Assembly (NCBI GenBank): GCA_964415185.1
Contig: CAYPZI010000048.1
Coordinates: 1-19,850, forward strand
Reading direction: 5' to 3'
DNA: 19,850 bases
Source of the DNA: CAYVBJ01 sp964415185
GTDB taxonomy: Bacteria > Bacteroidota > Rhodothermia > Balneolales > Balneolaceae
Of this stretch, positions 1 to 7,407 are shown one piece after another. Position 1 is the stretch's first letter. Every line of letters starts with the position of its first letter. The position numbers were made by a program, and so were the translations under genes. The notes beneath the pieces are model-generated. The model saw only the letters and a program-made list of their open reading frames with translations. It was not told the origin of the DNA and searched no databases.

Positions 1-76
1 AAAGGGACGTCATGGGTGAAATATATCCTTGACTTTCTTTTTTATAAGAGAACGCAAAGGACGCAGTTTTTCCTGC

Positions 77-111
77 ATACTGCCTATTGCAAACTGTATA
101 CTGCCAATTGT
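77..111. repeat. Short direct repeat, two 14-bp copies at 21-bp period
   Basis: ATACTGCCTATTGC at 77-90 and ATACTGCCAATTGT at 98-111 differ at two positions. The surrounding bases continue the same CTGC/ATTGC wording. It appears to be a fragment of a simple tandem intergenic repeat, with no sign of coding. Confidence 0.6.
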
Positions 112-130
112 CTGCTGCATGCTTTTATTT

Positions 131-230
131 TACCACGGCGGACACTGCGAATACACAGCGGGCACAACGGTGCAGTTTTGGATATTTTCCCGTTGTGTAC
201 GCCGTGAACCCGTTGTGTTCGCTGTGGTTA
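131..230. repeat. Imperfect inverted repeat, about 40-bp arms
   Basis: The arm at 131-170 (containing CCACGGCGGACAC and ending in CACAACGG) pairs imperfectly with the arm at about 189-230 (starting CCCGTTGTG and ending GTGTTCGCTGTGG). About 19 bases separate them. Each arm also contains shorter repeated CACAACGG / CACAGCG words. The structure is non-coding and similar in style to the repeat at 6355-6446. Confidence 0.55.
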
Positions 231-267
231 CAAGCCTTTGAGGCTAAACGGGGCTTGTTTTCGCTGC

Positions 268-290
268 GAAGTCACGAAGTTTCACAAAGG
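268..290. repeat. Dispersed 23-bp repeat copy (related to 6367-6390)
   Basis: This 23-base stretch, GAAGTCACGAAG followed by TTTCACAAAGG, matches 6367-6390 apart from a few substitutions and one indel. The two copies lie on opposite sides of the fliA-flhB operon, so the family is probably dispersed through the genome's intergenic regions. Confidence 0.55.
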
Positions 291-521
291 TTTCCTTTGG
301 ATAAATATTGGCTTTGGCATGTTGAAATACTCCCCATAGCGCCCCCTGCTTTCCCCGCTTGAAACGAAGGACATAATCTGTATCAAAGTTTACATTCTCT
401 TGAAATGATCAGGAACTAACGAGTAACCAATTCAACAGTTTTTCGATTCTACAGTTCTACGCTTCTTACTAATGTGTTCCCAAAATGATCTTTTATAATT
501 ACTCTTGCGGATTTTAGGTAA

Positions 522-1280
522 TCAATAAACCGATTCATTTTGCAGAGAGGATCGAAGCTGAAGCAAAAGCTTTCCCACGATTTGTGAAATTCTGGCTTCC
601 GTTAATCCCATCAGGAGGGCGATTTCCTTCAGGGTGAGGTCTTCGTAATAGTAGAGGGCAAGTATCAGCCGTTCCCTCTCCTTAAATCTGCCGATGGCCT
701 CCTTGATTTGATGTGACAACCCTTCTTTTTCGAGTTGGGAATCGGGCATTTCCGAATTTTCGTTTTCAATCTTGTCCAGAACAGACTGATCGGAATCCGG
801 TGAAAAGCTTTCCTGGTCGAGCGACAAAACCGCCCGCTGTTGTACGTTGCCCAGCAGCTTTTGGTACTCCTCAAGGGTCATTTCCATCTCTGCGGCTACT
901 TCGTTGTCTTTGGGTTCGCGGCCGAGCTCCTGCTGAAGCCGGTCGATCACCTCCCGGGCTTTTCCGAACCGGGTTCGATCGTTCCGGGGCAACTGGTCAA
1001 TCGACCGGAGGTAATCAATAACACTTCCCCTTATACGGTAGTAGGCAAAGGTATTAAATTGGATATCCCTTGAGCAGTCATAACCGTCAAGAGCCTGTAA
1101 CAGGCCCATAATCCCGGCGCTTTCAAGATCTTCGTACTGTGACAGTACATTCTCGGGCCTTCGTATCTTTCCGATAATGCTCCGGACCAGCGGCATTGCC
1201 TCTGTAATAATGGCGTTTCTCAAGCCGGTGGCGGGCTCATCACAATAGGCATTTACTAAATCCTGAAGCGAGGTATTCAT
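522..1280 (-). CDS. fliA: Flagellar sigma factor sigma-28 (FliA)
   Basis: Alternative sigma factor that directs RNA polymerase to late flagellar promoters (filament, cap, chemotaxis). The 252 residues are about the normal length for FliA. Sigma region 2 is clear at about 20-98, with DLESAGIMGLLQALDGYD, QFNTFAYYRIRG and the DQLPR stretch around 95-99. Region 3 follows (about 105-160, GREPKDNEVAAEM). Region 4 with its helix-turn-helix sits at about 213-240 (LTLKEIALLMGLTEARISQ). It is the last gene of the minus-strand flhB-flhA-flhF-orf69-fliA operon, 26 bases after the small ORF. No Shine-Dalgarno precedes the ATG. Its expected antagonist FlgM is encoded at 17079-17528, and a matching sigma-28-type promoter lies before fliS. 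Confidence 0.95.
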   Translation of the reverse strand: MNTSLQDLVNAYCDEPATGLRNAIITEAMPLVRSIIGKIRRPENVLSQYEDLESAGIMGLLQALDGYDCSRDIQFNTFAYYRIRGSVIDYLRSIDQLPRNDRTRFGKAREVIDRLQQELGREPKDNEVAAEMEMTLEEYQKLLGNVQQRAVLSLDQESFSPDSDQSVLDKIENENSEMPDSQLEKEGLSHQIKEAIGRFKERERLILALYYYEDLTLKEIALLMGLTEARISQIVGKLLLQLRSSLQNESVY

Positions 1281-1306
1281 TTACAAACGGGTTATATGTA
1301 AAGCAC

Positions 1307-1516
1307 TCATGTTTGTTTTGCCGATGCTGTGGTTCCGGATTTGGAATCGGAACTCTCTTTGATAATATCGATCAGAAAGCCGGAGATCCTGGTTAAAATT
1401 ACCAGCGTAGAGAAAATGATCACGCTTTTGATCATCGCCGATTCAATTGCCGAACCGGCAACGGTTGTAAATGCAAATACAAGCAGTGATGTAATAGCGT
1501 AGATTCGAATTAACAT
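1307..1516 (-). CDS. Small two-helix membrane protein in the flhG slot
   Basis: A 69-residue protein I do not recognise. It has two hydrophobic segments, about residues 6-23 and 28-52, followed by a short polar, serine/threonine/lysine-rich tail, so it should be an inner-membrane hairpin. It lies 31 bases after the flhF-like stop and 26 bases before fliA, on the same strand, clearly inside the operon. In many polarly or peritrichously flagellated bacteria this position between flhF and fliA is held by flhG (a MinD-type ATPase). Nothing in this protein resembles an ATPase. Its position argues for a flagellar role, perhaps at the basal body or membrane, but the function is unknown. The start is taken as the only ATG giving the full first helix. 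Confidence 0.7.
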   Translation of the reverse strand: MLIRIYAITSLLVFAFTTVAGSAIESAMIKSVIIFSTLVILTRISGFLIDIIKESSDSKSGTTASAKQT

Positions 1517-1547
1517 GTTAATGGGGTTTATTTATAATTTAAAATAA

Positions 1548-2909
1548 TTAATCAGAATTAAAAATCTGATTCAGAAATTTATCGGAATTTTCCAATTGAA
1601 ACTCTTGCCTGCCATTGCAAATAAAGCCGGTTTTGGTATCCAGAAGCCGGTTTAAAGCATATAAATTGCCTATGTTGAACCTGCAAGCTTCCCCGTTTAA
1701 AACGGATATAAACGTTGGCATAAAACGGCTGTTTGACGGCACATATCTTGCCAATTGTTCGGCCTCAAACATTGGATGAATCAAAAGGTGATATTCAGGC
1801 ATTTCTTCCATTTCCGAAAACATCACTTCATAACCGTATAATCGTTCTGCTGTACTTTCAAGATCAAACGGAAGGGGATTGGTTACAATAAAAAGAGGCT
1901 GTTTGCCTGTGCGTTCCCTGTAAATGTTGGCGAGTTCCGTTTTATTACCGGCACTCAGCACTTCGAAATTGTTGAGGAAGTGATTTTCAGGAACGGCCTT
2001 GCCACCGATGGAGATGATAGCCGGCCTGTTCAAATTGTTATTCTCGAAATTGGCGTTATGACGGATCACTTCCGATACAAGTGTTAACGGGTCAATTCCT
2101 TCATAAGCAGTGATAAAAAGCATGGTTTTATTATCAATACCGGGATTCCGGGGATTGAGCATCGTTTCCAGGTACCTGATTAATATTCTCCGCCCCTGTT
2201 CCGGATTAAGGCCTGATTCCGGCAGATGATTTGTGATTTCAATGATATCCTGTTCCCTGAAGTTTCGGGTTTGCAACAGGTCGTAACAGGGATGGCCGGT
2301 AAGCGCAGGTATCAAATTTCCGGAAATCAGCCGGGTATATTCCTCGAGCCGGCCGATGCGTCTGTGTATATCATCAATCCTGTGAGAGCCGGGTTTGGTG
2401 GTTACGAGTCTCTTTTCCAGAGCGGTATCGTCTGTTTTCTTCACCCGGATATTCCCCTTCCCAGAGTTGTCGCTTTTGTTCCTGTTTAGTTTGTTCTGAT
2501 TGAGATAAGCTTCAAAATTTTTACTTTTTTCAAAATAGACTCCTTCTCTTTTGACGGATTGTCCGGCAGAGTGCTTTTCGTTAAAGCGGCCTTTATCCTG
2601 ACCGGATTCATCGGGTTCGTCCCCGCCGTTTTCATTTTTAAATGCCGAGATGGTTTTAGATCCTTTTTCCATCAGGTCTTCAACCTGTTTCATGAGAGGT
2701 TGTAAAAGATGAACAGGTTTTCGTGAATCTTTTTCCGGCAGGGCAGAATTACGGTAGCCCGCCTCGTCATCAAGTGCAACCTTGATATAAGCCGGCAGCC
2801 CGGATTTCGCATCTGCCGACTCCAGAACCACATATCGGTTACCGAACAGAATGGATGCCCTCTCTTTTGCGTCGGCTATATTTTCGGCGGAAATGGTTTT
2901 GATTCTCAT
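1548..2909 (-). CDS. flhF: FlhF-like protein with degenerate GTPase domain
   Basis: FlhF is an SRP-type GTPase that places and starts assembly of flagella at the membrane. The identity rests on position (overlapping flhA by 4 bases, upstream of fliA), length (453 residues) and the ends. The N-terminus (MRIKTISAENIADAKERA, then RYVVLES) follows the usual FlhF opening. A low-complexity charged linker runs from about 50 to 175, and a helical N-domain-like part from about 178 to 255. The C-terminus (GNLYALNRLLDTKTGFICNG, 414-433) follows the family's end. The nucleotide-binding motifs are missing. Where the P-loop GPTGVGKTT should be (about 262-280) there is FITAYEGIDPLTL, the DTAGR motif region reads VTNPLPF (342-348), and the TKLDE region reads SVLNGEA (402-408). 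It is probably a non-hydrolysing relative of FlhF. The assignment to the family is good; activity is doubtful. Confidence 0.8.
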   Translation of the reverse strand: MRIKTISAENIADAKERASILFGNRYVVLESADAKSGLPAYIKVALDDEAGYRNSALPEKDSRKPVHLLQPLMKQVEDLMEKGSKTISAFKNENGGDEPDESGQDKGRFNEKHSAGQSVKREGVYFEKSKNFEAYLNQNKLNRNKSDNSGKGNIRVKKTDDTALEKRLVTTKPGSHRIDDIHRRIGRLEEYTRLISGNLIPALTGHPCYDLLQTRNFREQDIIEITNHLPESGLNPEQGRRILIRYLETMLNPRNPGIDNKTMLFITAYEGIDPLTLVSEVIRHNANFENNNLNRPAIISIGGKAVPENHFLNNFEVLSAGNKTELANIYRERTGKQPLFIVTNPLPFDLESTAERLYGYEVMFSEMEEMPEYHLLIHPMFEAEQLARYVPSNSRFMPTFISVLNGEACRFNIGNLYALNRLLDTKTGFICNGRQEFQLENSDKFLNQIFNSD

Positions 2910-5014
2910 GCTTCAACGGGTTCTTTTAATTGGTTTTCGGTGGTGTTGAGTTCAATTTTTCCAAATTTGATGATCTGTGTATCCATGGTAAGGTCATTGT
3001 ACGAGAGTACGGCGATATCGGGTATAACGGAAACGAGAAAATCATAGATGGCAGGCCGCAACACAGGCGATGTAAGAATAATCGGTTTGTGTCCTTCTGC
3101 AATCATGTTTTCAAATACCTTGTTGCAAGCGATATAAAATTTTTCAACCGTATCGGGGGTAAAACCGAGCGTGCCCGGATGCAAATTTCCCTGCTGTGCC
3201 TGCGTGATCAGATGCGATTCGAGCGAGCTTTCAAGAACCGAAACGGTTACCGCACCGGAGGCGTCGCTATACAGCTTGGTAATTTTATCTGCCAGGCTGT
3301 TGCGCACATATTCGGTCAGTACTTCAGGATTTTGAGTTTTGCCCACATAATCGGCTACGGTTTCGAGAATGGTGTTGAGATCACGGATCGGCACCTGCTC
3401 TTTTAGAAGCCGTTTCAAAATTTTCTGGATTCCGCCGTATCCCATTTTTTCCGGGATGAGTTCTTCAACTACAGCCGGTGAAGTCTCCTTCAGGTTCTCA
3501 ATCAGTTTCTTCACCATCTGCCGGTCGAGCAGCTTGTAAGCATTGCGCTTGATGATTTCGATGAGATGAGTGGTAATTACCGCACCCGACTCGATGATTG
3601 AAAGACCGTATTTTTCCGCTTCATTCCTGTTTTTGGAATTAACCCAAACGGCATCCATGCCGAATGCAGGATCTTTGGTTTTAATACCCGGTAGATCTAC
3701 GCTCAGGTCGGCCGGCAGCAAAACCATGTGGTATTCGGGTAACAGGTCCCCTTTACCCTGGTTGATCCCGCGCATCTTTATAACATATTCGTTGGCATCA
3801 AGCTGAATGTTATCCCTGATTCTGATCGGTGGTACGAGAATACCCAGTTCAACGGCAAGCTGCTTGCGCAGCGATGCCATCCGGTCGAGAAGGTCTCCGC
3901 CCTGGTTGGGATCTACAAGTGGTATCACGCTGTAACCGATCTCCAGTTCCAGTGTATCCATCACAAGGTACTCTTCTACCTTCTCTTTGTTCTCTTTTTC
4001 TGCTTCTTCATCGTTTTTAATCTGAGCAGCCTCAATCTCATTTTCTTTGCTTTTCTTGTTTGCGGTGAATGCCAGGTAACCGCCAAGCAGCCAGAATGGA
4101 ATCAGGGGCATGCCGGGCAGGGCTCCCATAATAAATATGAATGCCGAAGCAAGGGCAACTACTTTCGGGCTTCCAAATAATTGCCCGGTGATCTCGGTAC
4201 TGAGGTTGCCTTCCGAAGCCGCTCTTGTTACAATAATACCTGAAGCAGTGGAAATCAGCAGGGCGGGAATCTGGCTCACAAGTCCGTCGCCGATGGTTAA
4301 AAGGGTGTAGCGTGCGGCGGCATCGCCGATGGCCATGCCTTCCTGCATCGTTCCGATAACAAGCCCGCCAATAATGTTGATGAAAGTGATCAGCAGCCCG
4401 GCAATCACGTCGCCGCGGACAAATTTACTGGCGCCATCCATCGCCCCGTAAAAGTCACTTTCGCGTGATATTTCTTCACGGCGTTTTTTGGCTTCATCAT
4501 CGGAAAGAAGGCCGGCATTCAGGTCGGCATCAATAGCCATCTGTTTTCCCGGCATTGCATCGAGGGTAAAACGTGCCGAGACCTCTGCAATTCTTGAGGC
4601 ACCCTTGGTTATCACCACAAAATTAATAATGACCAGTACCGCGAAGATGATCAGCCCGATCACAAAATTACCCTGAACTACAAAACTTCCGAAAGCGGCA
4701 ATCAGGTTGCCGGCGTAGCCTTCACTCAGTATCAGGCGGGTGGAGGCAACGTTCAGCGAAAGCCTGAAGAGTGTCAGAATCAAAAGCATTCCCGGAAAAA
4801 CCGCAAATTCAAGCGGTTTATTTGTATAAAAAGCTACCAGCAATACAATTACGGAGAGCGAAACACTCATCGCCAGGAAAAAATCGAGGAGCGCAGCCGG
4901 GATCGGCAGGATCATAATCATTAGAATCATCAAAATTCCGGACGAGACCAGTATGTCTGATCTCTGCATCAGAAATGATATCCAGCTTTCCTGGTTGGGT
5001 TTTACTTCTTGCAT
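2906..5014 (-). CDS. flhA: Flagellar export gate protein FlhA
   Basis: The largest export-apparatus component. It forms the nonameric ring of the type III flagellar export gate and docks chaperone-substrate complexes in the cytoplasm. At 702 residues it has the family's normal length. The N-terminal half holds about eight membrane helices with the conserved stretches PLEFAVFPGMLLILTLFRLS and LNVASTRLIL, and the cytoplasmic loop with FTLDAMPGKQMAIDADLNAG and DFYGAMDGASKFVRGD. The C-terminal cytoplasmic domain (about 345-700) includes the LVDPNQGGDLLDR stretch and the late FYIACNKVFENMI region. It starts 6 bases after the flhB stop and overlaps flhF by ATGA, so the three are translationally linked. 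Confidence 0.98.
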   Translation of the reverse strand: MQEVKPNQESWISFLMQRSDILVSSGILMILMIMILPIPAALLDFFLAMSVSLSVIVLLVAFYTNKPLEFAVFPGMLLILTLFRLSLNVASTRLILSEGYAGNLIAAFGSFVVQGNFVIGLIIFAVLVIINFVVITKGASRIAEVSARFTLDAMPGKQMAIDADLNAGLLSDDEAKKRREEISRESDFYGAMDGASKFVRGDVIAGLLITFINIIGGLVIGTMQEGMAIGDAAARYTLLTIGDGLVSQIPALLISTASGIIVTRAASEGNLSTEITGQLFGSPKVVALASAFIFIMGALPGMPLIPFWLLGGYLAFTANKKSKENEIEAAQIKNDEEAEKENKEKVEEYLVMDTLELEIGYSVIPLVDPNQGGDLLDRMASLRKQLAVELGILVPPIRIRDNIQLDANEYVIKMRGINQGKGDLLPEYHMVLLPADLSVDLPGIKTKDPAFGMDAVWVNSKNRNEAEKYGLSIIESGAVITTHLIEIIKRNAYKLLDRQMVKKLIENLKETSPAVVEELIPEKMGYGGIQKILKRLLKEQVPIRDLNTILETVADYVGKTQNPEVLTEYVRNSLADKITKLYSDASGAVTVSVLESSLESHLITQAQQGNLHPGTLGFTPDTVEKFYIACNKVFENMIAEGHKPIILTSPVLRPAIYDFLVSVIPDIAVLSYNDLTMDTQIIKFGKIELNTTENQLKEPVEA

Positions 5015-5020
5015 GTCAGT

Positions 5021-6088
5021 TTATCTTTTTTCTTTAAGGCGGTAAACATAAGCCAGGATTTCAGCTACAACCTGGAAATACTCTGCGGGTATTTGGTCAT
5101 CCTCGTTTGCCGATGCATAAAGTGCCCTGGCAACCGGTGGATTTTCAATAATGGGAACATCAAAATCATTGGCATACGACCTGATTTTAAGTGCACGCTT
5201 ACGCATCCCCTTGGCTTTTACAAGCGGAGCCTGGTTGTTATCGGGATTGTATTGAAGCGCAACGGCATAGTGGGTCGGGTTGGTGATCACCACATCGGAT
5301 GACATCACGGCATGATCCAGCCTTTTGTTTAGCGAGAGGTTAATGGCTGTCTGCCTCCTCTTGCTCTTCAGGTGCGGATCACCTTCGGTCTGCTTGTGTT
5401 CATCCCTGACTTCCTGTTTGGTCATTCTCAGTTCCTTTCTGTGCTGAAACCTTGTATACATGGCATCAACGATTGCAAGGATGACAAGGGCGGTTAGAAT
5501 GCGCGTCATTAATAACAGGAGCAGCCTGCCGGCTTCAGCCAGGCTCACACTCATCGGCATTACAAGCATGGTAATAAAAAGCTCGCTTTCATGGGTAAGG
5601 GTAATAAGGATAATGGCACCGATGATGGAAATTTTGCTCAAACCTTTTACAAGCTCGGCAACGCTTCTCATGGAAAAGACCTTTTTGAATCCTTTTGCCG
5701 GGTTGATTTTTTCCGGTTTGGGCTCGATTGCTTTTGGGGCAATTACTACTCCGGTCTGTATCACATTGGCCAGAACCGAAACAACCAGAAGCCCGAGAAA
5801 CAACGGACTTACCACTTTCATGCTAAGGGCCAGGATACTTTTGAGAGCTTTCAAAACCTGTTCGGTGTCATTCAGCGGTTGATCCAGGTTTAAAAAGACC
5901 TGGCGGAAAAGTGACTGGAATTCCGAGTAGATCCACTCTCCAGAATACATGATCACCAGCATGGTGACCAGCATCAGCAACACGGACGACACCTCCTGGC
6001 TCTTTGCTACATTCCCTTCCTCCTTCGCTTTTTCAAGCCGAAGGGCAGTGGGTTCTTCGGTTTTGTCTTGTTTATCCTGGTCGGGCAT
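5021..6088 (-). CDS. flhB: Flagellar export specificity switch FlhB
   Basis: An export-gate membrane protein whose self-cleaved cytoplasmic domain switches export from rod/hook to filament substrates. It has 355 residues, normal length. The start (KTEEPTALRLEKAKEEGNVAKSQE region, 9-32) is typical. Four membrane helices lie at roughly 33-50, 88-112, 145-165 and 185-210. The autocleavage motif NPTH is intact at residues 270-273, followed by YAVALQY. The C-terminus is short, without a long extension. It is the first gene of the minus-strand operon, and the operon promoter should lie in 6089-6200. No Shine-Dalgarno precedes the ATG. Confidence 0.97.
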   Translation of the reverse strand: MPDQDKQDKTEEPTALRLEKAKEEGNVAKSQEVSSVLLMLVTMLVIMYSGEWIYSEFQSLFRQVFLNLDQPLNDTEQVLKALKSILALSMKVVSPLFLGLLVVSVLANVIQTGVVIAPKAIEPKPEKINPAKGFKKVFSMRSVAELVKGLSKISIIGAIILITLTHESELFITMLVMPMSVSLAEAGRLLLLLMTRILTALVILAIVDAMYTRFQHRKELRMTKQEVRDEHKQTEGDPHLKSKRRQTAINLSLNKRLDHAVMSSDVVITNPTHYAVALQYNPDNNQAPLVKAKGMRKRALKIRSYANDFDVPIIENPPVARALYASANEDDQIPAEYFQVVAEILAYVYRLKEKR

Positions 6089-6354
6089 CCGTTGTATTAA
6101 GAATATTTAAAATTTCTAACTGACCCGGATTGTCTCAAAAAAGATACCAGACTATGGATGTGGCACCAGGAAGTCATATACACTCTTTTATTCTGATTAA
6201 ATCATCACCTTTTTCCGCAAGGCGGTAAAAATTTCCGCTTCCGGGAAAATTAATGGCTCACAAGTTTGAGGGCGGATTTAAATAAGCCGGCCCGCTTATT
6301 TGGAGCCGGATCAGAATGATGAAACGGGAATAGGTTAGATGCCTTTTTTGGTTG

Positions 6355-6446
6355 CCACGAAGACGCGAAGGCACGAAGTTCTCGCAAAGGTTATATTATT
6401 GATATTAATTTACTTAGTGTATTTTCGTGTCCTCGCGTCTTCGTGG
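6355..6446. repeat. Long inverted repeat, 23-bp arms (21/23 paired)
   Basis: The left arm at 6355-6377 (beginning CCACGAAGACGCGA) is complementary to the right arm at 6424-6446 (ending TCGCGTCTTCGTGG), with two mismatches in 23. A 46-base A/T-rich loop separates them. The left arm and following bases (6367-6390) are related to the repeat at 268-290. I take it as an intergenic palindromic repeat element rather than a terminator, because no T-run follows on either strand. Confidence 0.75.
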
Positions 6447-6562
6447 TAAGAAATAGAAGGGCGATATATCTGACCAGGCATCACTATACAATCTTCCGGA
6501 TCTGAAGAAGAGGTTTTTTAAGAGTGAAATAGGAGGTCACTTCGACTACATGGTTTGACGGA

Positions 6563-6578
6563 TGGCATGGTAATTGAA
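6563..6578 (+). promoter_or_regulatory. Candidate sigma-54 promoter upstream of flgF
   Basis: TGGCATGGTAATTGAA has the -24 box (TGGCA), correct five-base spacing and the TTG of the -12 box. It departs from the consensus TGGCAC-N5-TTGCW at the last base of the -24 box and, more seriously, at the usually invariant C of the -12 GC. Transcription would begin about 25-30 bases before the flgF ATG. A sigma-54 activator is encoded at 15480-16904, which makes the site plausible but not proven. Confidence 0.35.
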
Positions 6579-6615
6579 CCGGTACAGTCGAAACATTAAA
6601 AAATTCTTATAACCG

Positions 6616-7356
6616 ATGATCGACAGGCTGATCCATTCAATGCAAGCTTTACAAAGGCTGATGAAAGCCCAGGAAGTTACTGCCAATAATATGGCAAACC
6701 TGAATACACCGGGGTTTAAATCAGACAAGCTTTTTTATCATGCTTTTGTGCGTGAGATGAACGGCAACAATGCCTCAATGGTAAAGCCGCAGCAAACCAT
6801 TAACATGGCCCAGGGAAATTTTGAGTTAACCGAAAATCCCTACGACCTTGCCATTGAAGGCGAGGGATTTTTCAGGGTTGAACTCGACGGACAGGAGCTG
6901 CTTACCAGGAACGGCCGGTTTCAGCTCGATGCCGATGGTTTTATTGTGAATGATGAAGGTGCTTTTCTTATGGGGGAGAACGGAGCGGTTTCCATACCCC
7001 CGCTAAGTGAACATACCGGTTCGTCGGCCAACGAAACCCGGGTCGAGATTTCAAAAGACGGAACCGTTTCTGTGAATGAACAAGAAATTGACCGGATTCA
7101 GCTTGTGAAAACCGATAATCTTCCTGCCCTTCAGCGGCACGCCGCCGGATATTATGTAGCATCACCGGAGGCTGAACTCTTTGCAGATGAGAATAGTACG
7201 GTTCTGCAGGGATTTTATGAAGCCGGTAATGTTGATCCCCTGAAGGAAATGGTTTCGATGATGAGCACGGCCGGCATGTTCGAAGCCCAGCAAAAAGTAA
7301 TGCTCACCACAGATGAGCTCTTATCGAGGGCAACCAATTCAATCGGCAGGTTTTAA
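6616..7356 (+). CDS. flgF: Flagellar proximal rod protein FlgF
   Basis: A rod subunit exported through the flagellar type III system and assembled between MS ring and hook. The 246 residues match the FlgF/FlgG rod-hook family. The N-terminal rod motif reads NNMANLNTPGFKSD at 24-37. The middle carries the 'GEGFFRVEL ... LTRNGRFQLDADGFIV' family core at about 82-110, and the C-terminus has the heptad-rich DPLKEMVSMMSTAGMFEAQQ stretch. It is called FlgF rather than FlgG because the next gene is the clearer FlgG and the order flgF-flgG-flgA is common in diderms. First gene of the plus-strand operon. No Shine-Dalgarno, and the ATG at 6616 directly gives the expected N-terminus. Confidence 0.92.
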   Translation: MIDRLIHSMQALQRLMKAQEVTANNMANLNTPGFKSDKLFYHAFVREMNGNNASMVKPQQTINMAQGNFELTENPYDLAIEGEGFFRVELDGQELLTRNGRFQLDADGFIVNDEGAFLMGENGAVSIPPLSEHTGSSANETRVEISKDGTVSVNEQEIDRIQLVKTDNLPALQRHAAGYYVASPEAELFADENSTVLQGFYEAGNVDPLKEMVSMMSTAGMFEAQQKVMLTTDELLSRATNSIGRF

Positions 7357-7407
7357 CCGAATTAAAAATGAGATATCGATCAACCGTCAACCAAATAACA
7401 GACTGAT

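Larger units (their letters stand above)
1..521. other. Gene-free region rich in degenerate repeats
   Basis: No convincing gene lies here. The short open frames are built from repeat sequence and resemble no protein I recognise. The stretch holds a GC-poor opening, a 21-bp-period duplication (77-111), an imperfect inverted repeat (131-230), and a copy of a 'gaag-cacgaag-caaagg' type repeat (268-290) related to one in the flhB-flgF gap. The last 150 bases before the fliA stop show no strong hairpin with a T-run, so I cannot point to a terminator for the fliA operon. Confidence 0.7.
6089..6615. other. Divergent intergenic region between flhB and flgF
   Basis: No gene. This region should carry the promoters of both divergent operons. 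On the flhB side I see only a weak Bacteroidota-like arrangement on the minus strand (TTG at about 6136-6138, 17 bases, then TAGAAATT at 6111-6118), which I would not rely on. An 8-bp perfect stem with a 6-base loop lies at 6280-6301 without a T-run. A 92-bp inverted repeat fills 6355-6446, and a possible sigma-54 promoter lies at 6563-6578 before flgF. Confidence 0.7.

Noticed and set aside
16..362. Three overlapping short open frames
   Set aside because: They are made of repeat sequence, overlap one another in different frames and look like no protein family.
2930..3406. 158-codon open frame on the plus strand
   Set aside because: Antisense to flhA, whose protein is conserved through this stretch.
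6170..6186. TGGCAC motif as a sigma-54 promoter
   Set aside because: The -24 box is good but no TTGC follows at five-base spacing, and it lies 430 bases before flgF.
6280..6301. 8-bp perfect hairpin as a terminator
   Set aside because: No T-run on either strand, and no gene ends here, since both flanking operons start in this region.
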